Origin: Litoditis marina
Taxonomy: Eukaryota; Nematoda; Chromadorea; Rhabditida; Rhabditidae
Direction of reading: 5' to 3'
DNA length: 64,000 nt
Assembly: GCA_964036275.1 (NCBI GenBank)
Contig: OZ038434.1
Coordinates: 18,279,879-18,343,878 of the forward strand
Positions within the stretch are counted from its first letter, which is position 1. Every line of letters starts with the position of its first letter. Position numbers and translations under genes: made by a program. Below are positions 59,258 through 64,000 of this stretch, piece by piece. The notes under the pieces are model-generated. The model had not been told where the DNA came from, did no database searches, and worked only from the letters and a program-made list of their open reading frames with translations.

Positions 59258-62200
59258 ATGTCTCTTCGTGAATTTGCCCTCTGCTCGAACGCTCTTGAGG
59301 AACTTGCTCTGCTAGATCGAAGGAGGAATCATTGCCAGCGCGTTGTGCAAGTTGAACTATTGTTAGACTGGTTCACACCCGTTGCTAAATTGAAGAAACA
59401 CTTACTGGAATACGGTCACTATGTGAGTATTTTGATTGACACTTTTAGTGCGTGCAAAACGGGTAGGTAAGGAAATACGATAACGAGTTGTTTTCCGGTG
59501 TGAAAATGTCCTTTATTCTTTGTTTCCCAGAGTAAGAAAGGTGTCACTTAGCCGAATTCTCAAGTTTTCCAAATTATTTTGTTTATGGGCATTTAATGCA
59601 CAAGTTTGTAAAATCATATAGTAATCACCTAAGCTCAGTGTTCCTTGATTACCTTTTCAGTTTTCAGACTTATATGGACCCTAATGGTGACTGGCACTTC
59701 AATGGGGATGTTCTGCGCCGTGACCAGTTCCAAGGGTATATATCTCGGCACACACCAGAGTAAGTCCAGTTCAGTTGTTGAGTAGTAGACTTTCTGTCTA
59801 TACCTGTAAACATGTTATTTGGTTAGCATAGTGCACGTTTACGTGTAAAGTGACCTGTTCTACTTTGTTGTCGATTGTGGGCATTGTCTATCTGCTCGTC
59901 TATAAACGGGTTCATCTCTTCTGGTCTCCTACAGGTATAACTTCAGTGTTTCTTATTTTACTTTTCGGGTCTCGGTAGCGTGGTTAATCCCCTTAGCGTT
60001 GGGCGTATAAGTCCGCCATAACAGAGAGTGTGGAAATTTTCCAAAATGGCTTTTTCTACAATAACCGCGTTTGTACAACTCATATGATTTTTTTTCATTT
60101 TCTATTATTGAAGAATACAATGATCCACCACTTCCCAGCCCAGTGCATGCTTATACTGATTTTTTAGGCAGAATTGTGACCACACTCTGATGGACCGAAC
60201 TCTTCGGCCAAACGAGCAGCTCCTTGTTTTGTGCGGTCGCGTGGAGTGTGGATGTTGGTTCCGCAAGGAAGAGTATGAGTACATTATGGAGGCGGTTCGC
60301 CAAGCAGTTGTAAGTCAATTCGGATCTTTTACTTATGTAATGTACTACGATTCACCTTTTTTCGAATAGAACTACTGTTGAATACGTGCGTCATCGGCAC
60401 GTATCATCTTGTGTTTTCTTTGGCTAATCTAACAAATACGTGACATTATATGTTTCTGATATCTATGGCATTAGCATTTTCTCACACATGTTCACGTGCG
60501 TTTATACCTATCTGTCTACGGGTTAGAAAAACTAATCAATTTGATGGAGTTTGACAAGTTTTCATGCTACGATATTTTAGGCTTCCGAGTTCGGAAAGAC
60601 TGGTCGTAAAGAAGGATATGTGAAAGGAGTGAAGAGGCCTCAAGCTGCATCCGACAACGCAATGTTCACAGCCGTGAGTTCTTCTCAGTATTTGGCGATT
60701 GTTTGTTGATTAAATTGGGTTCATGATAGTGCAGCAAAAACGCTACTTTTGTATATTGCATAAAACTTATTCTGACCTATATTTTTGTTAATTGGGCATT
60801 TCTTTTCCATTTTTCTTTTTTACAATTTGCGAAGTACTCAGAAGTTGAATTCTCTGAATTTAAAAGTAAAATTATCTGTTCACATACTGATAATTAGTTT
60901 TCCGTGTTCATATTTACAGTCTGTAAATTACAGATCGGTCTTTTATATTTACAGTCTGTAAATTACAGATCGGTCTTACAATCCCTGGTGAACGCAAACC
61001 GCAGAAACATCCGAAGTCAGTCAAGGACGAGGTTAGTTTGTTTCTATCGTGTATTTATTTTTAATCAGCGAATCGCGCGGGGATCGAAGCTCCCTGCGGG
61101 ATTTGTCTTTACCTTGCCCAATGATCACTTTCGATTTCAATGTCAGTCGTTTTATTGTTTTCACTCCTTTTCTAAAACTTTATTACCAATAACAATGTTT
61201 TTATACATGTCCGGTTTTTCTCAAGAGTATTCGATTTCAGAAGACTAAAACTGAAGGAACTGGTGGACCTTCAACCAGCGACACCACTCCTTCCGAGAAA
61301 AAGAGCGTTGCTCCGGTTAGTTTGTTTCTATCGTGTATTTATTTTTATTCAGCGAATCGCGCGGGGATCGAAGCTCTCTGCGGGATTTGTCTTTACCATG
61401 CCCAATGTACCTCACCGCCCTTAGGTTCACCTCGCCGCCTACAGCACAGCTAAAGGGGCGGTGTCAAAAGTATTTTGGAAATGTATAAAATATTTATGCA
61501 AATGCAAAGATATTTTGTACCTTTTTGACCAGGCAAAATATTTTGTCAAAGCAAAATAAGTTAGTATCCGTCTGACTGAGCGAAAAAAATATTTTGCTGA
61601 ATGCTAATACAGATTGCTGCTGCAGCTGGTGGATGTGACAGCTCTAAGGAATATTTGCCCAATGCGCACTTTGGAAAATTATTGGAAGAGCCATTTTTCC
61701 TCTGCATTCTCCAAAGTTACACTGTCTCAGAATATTCTTGGGAGTTCATCTTTTGTTTTTAAATAACTACTAATTTCAGAAAACGGCAAAGCGCAAACTT
61801 CGTCATGTTTTACTGTCTCAGAATATTCTTGGGAGTTCATCTTTTGTTTTTAAATAACTACTAATTTCAGAAAAAGGCAGAGCGCAAACGTCGTCGTGTT
61901 TCACCATCTTCTGATGATGATGATATGTCCAAAACTAGTTCCACTGGCAAAGTAGTGAGTTCTGTTTTTTCATGTTTTCAAGCCCAAAATATTTTATAAG
62001 TATAGAAACACTTATGCAAAAGGTCAGAATTATTTTGCAAAACGCAACATCATTTTGTATCACGATGAAATCGTGATACAAAATGATGTTGCGTTTTAGT
62101 GAAATTAGTGAAATTATTCATTATTTAGCAAAATAAGTTAGTATCCGTCTGAGTGAGCGAAATATTTTTGTAATCTACATGATTCAAAGATATATAATAA

Positions 62201-64000
62201 TGTTGTATTATAACGACAAATTATTTTTCTTAATTCTAATCCAGATTGCTGCAACTGGTGGAGGTGGCAGCTCTACGAAAACCCCTGCTCGTAAACCTAA
62301 GAAGGGCGTTGCCCAGGTTAGTTTTTTCGGACAAAATATTTGGCAAAACGACAAAATAGTTTTACAAAACGCAAAATAGATCAGTTATGCTCAGTAATGT
62401 ACTCACGGTGAGATTACTCTGAAGAAGCGTTGTTGCAAAACAGTAAATTACTGTTTATACAGCGTGTCATATATATTGACTTTCCCTCTCGTCGTCAGAC
62501 GTCTCTTCGGGGCACACTATATCTCTAGATTTGTTGCAATACAGTTTCGACCAAACGCAAATTTGTAATTAACAGAGCGCGTTTCGATCAGTAATGTACT
62601 TACGGTGGAGACCCGGCCTGAGCCTAAATACTCAAGCTTCTGCATTGGTGGAGACCCGGCCTGAGCCTAAATACTCAAGCTTCTGCATTTTGCAAATACT
62701 AAAACATAATTTTGGCAAATCTTTATTAAAATTTGAAATGCTTCAGACAACTTTCACCGATCTGGCATTGGCGGTTCCGACTAATCAAAATTGGAAGGTT
62801 CCTTTGACGGATCTCAAGCGCGTTTGCAAAAATTCGCCAGAAATCCGACGTGAGTTTTATAGTGCCCGATTGCTTTTATCAAAATGTATATTTGGATTTA
62901 ATAAGTTACTGTGATGTAACGCAGTTTTTGAATACGCAGTTTCCCAATCTGTCCATTGATTCGATAGGTGTAGTGCTTTAGGCGCTTTATTGGGAAAATT
63001 GAAGTATCGCCCCCACTTTAGTTGAGTCCCCCCCCCGTAGCACTTCAACCCACCCAAGCTAAAACCTGAAAATCTAGGAGAGGGGGGGGGGGGTCAAAAA
63101 TCAACTTCGACATTTACTATTTACCCCCCACCTGGGTCGGCGGGGGTAGAACTTCAAATTTTGTTCCACCTCTGATATCCCTCTCTGTTCCCCCGTTTCC
63201 TCCCCCCTAGCACTTCCCTGGTGATACCGGGGGATCCCAGGGTCGAATAGCGTCCAGTGATGTGTGTTGAATTTGACGTTTCAGAAAAAAGGCAATTCTC
63301 GGACGAAGACCTGGACCGTAACTTCACCGGCTTCCGAAAAGGTTTGAAGAAGATGCTATTGCTGAAGGCGGAAAGGGCTCCGTTTGAGCAGTTTTCAACT
63401 GGAAGTGCGGGTTCTCCACATATGAAGGATATCTACCGTGTGGGTATTTTTTTGTTCTGAAAAATGTATTCGAAATCAACTTGTAATATTGGTAACAAAC
63501 GGGTATAAATAGTAAATGTAGAAATGTGATTTTATGTGTTTGTCTCAACAAGTACATTCGTTCTTGATCGCCCGCTACTCGAAAGGCAGTTTCAACCTTG
63601 AATAACTCGAAGTTGCATCCATTAGCTGGCAATATAAGCTGGTTTAGCCAACAATAAGCTGGCAATTCATGTTTTTAAGCCTTTTTGCTCTGTTTTTTTT
63701 TTCAAAATAGGGTTAAAAACTTGAAGAACAAGAGGGTTTTACACTCATTTCATGATCGAAACCAGCGGAGTTTGGCCCAGATTTTTTTAGCATTCATACA
63801 GACCAGCGTATTGTTGATACTAAGTTCATATGATGAATTTGAGTTATGAAAGCTACTCTCGTAATTTGAAAAAAAATAGATTTTTCAGATTCTCAGTAAG
63901 TGTCCGCTGGACCGAACTGAGGACGACGCGAAGTTATTCTTCAGTAAGATGGACATGGGAATGATTGCTGAATTCGGAACTAAGGAAGCCGGAGAGAGCT
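59258..64000 (+). CDS. Gene A, second copy, cut by the window end
   Basis: Exons 59258-59422, 59668-59759, 60168-60309, 60581-60673, 60969-61031, 61241-61315, 61871-61954, 62245-62316, 62747-62849, 63285-63439 and 63889 onward. The last exon is incomplete at 64,000 (ends within TKEAGES). Coding sequence matches gene A throughout, so whatever drives the 52-kb copies has left no visible coding divergence. Confidence 0.8.

Larger units (their letters stand above)
52179..64000 (+). repeat. Second copy of window positions 1-11,818 (52.18-kb direct repeat)
   Basis: Continuous match with an offset of 52,178, changing to 52,180 after two G runs near 55,333 and 55,454, and to 52,182 after a C and a G run near 63,028 and 63,082. 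Substitutions I found are C to T near 63,666 and C to T near 63,834. The left end of the match may lie before position 1 and the right end beyond 64,000. Confidence 0.97.

Overview
The window is eukaryotic, most likely nematode nuclear DNA. Genes are split into many short exons with GT...AG introns, and 3' splice sites are short and pyrimidine-led (TTTTCAG, TTTTTAG, TTATAG). Two first exons sit directly behind a TTTAG acceptor, as SL trans-spliced genes do. The non-coding DNA is A+T rich and full of repeats. No prokaryotic operon, rRNA, intact tRNA gene or CRISPR is present. The nematode assignment is inferred from splice style alone.

Layout. 1-11,800 and 52,179-64,000 are the same sequence, a direct repeat about 52.18 kb apart. 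I found only homopolymer-length changes and two substitutions between the copies. Each copy carries a minus-strand gene J, a divergently placed plus-strand gene E, and plus-strand gene A. 12-30 kb holds relatives of A: a headless block of exons (A''), a damaged copy (D), and a head-to-head inverted pair made of C (minus, truncated) and B (plus, 22 exons). 30-37.5 kb is a satellite array built on CAAAATATTTTTG. 37.5-43.5 kb is a 3.36-kb tandem duplication carrying minus-strand exons (gene I) and two very long ATCT tracts. 43.5-46 kb holds an isolated minus-strand exon (H) and the same satellite in inverted orientation. 46-47.2 kb is a second minisatellite interrupted by a tRNA-derived SINE. 43.5-50.5 kb also holds gene G, whose exons are nearly all joined in phase 2. 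47.7-48.8 kb is a third minisatellite.

The A/B/C/D family is the centre of interest. Its members share an N-terminal region encoded by exons 1-5 with a conserved cysteine motif (LCGRxECGC). A and B then have a low-complexity, Ser/Thr/Lys/Arg and acidic linker made of short phase-0 exon cassettes, followed by a conserved C-terminal region. The linker has grown by tandem copying of whole intron+exon units. In B one 338-bp unit occurs four times almost unchanged plus a shortened fifth. In B, A and A'' a second cassette repeats every 281-284 bp. In A'' a third repeats at 326 bp. Because the cassette exons are multiples of three and phase 0, each copy lengthens the protein without breaking its frame. 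I do not recognise the proteins. The conserved ends weakly resemble the nematode SPK domain (DUF545), which is only a hypothesis.

Mobile DNA gives a relative history. A SINE sits in both arms of the B/C inversion, so it came first. A 116-bp MITE with a TCAA duplication is only in the B arm, so it came later. A 305-bp element with a 9-bp target duplication interrupts an intron of D.
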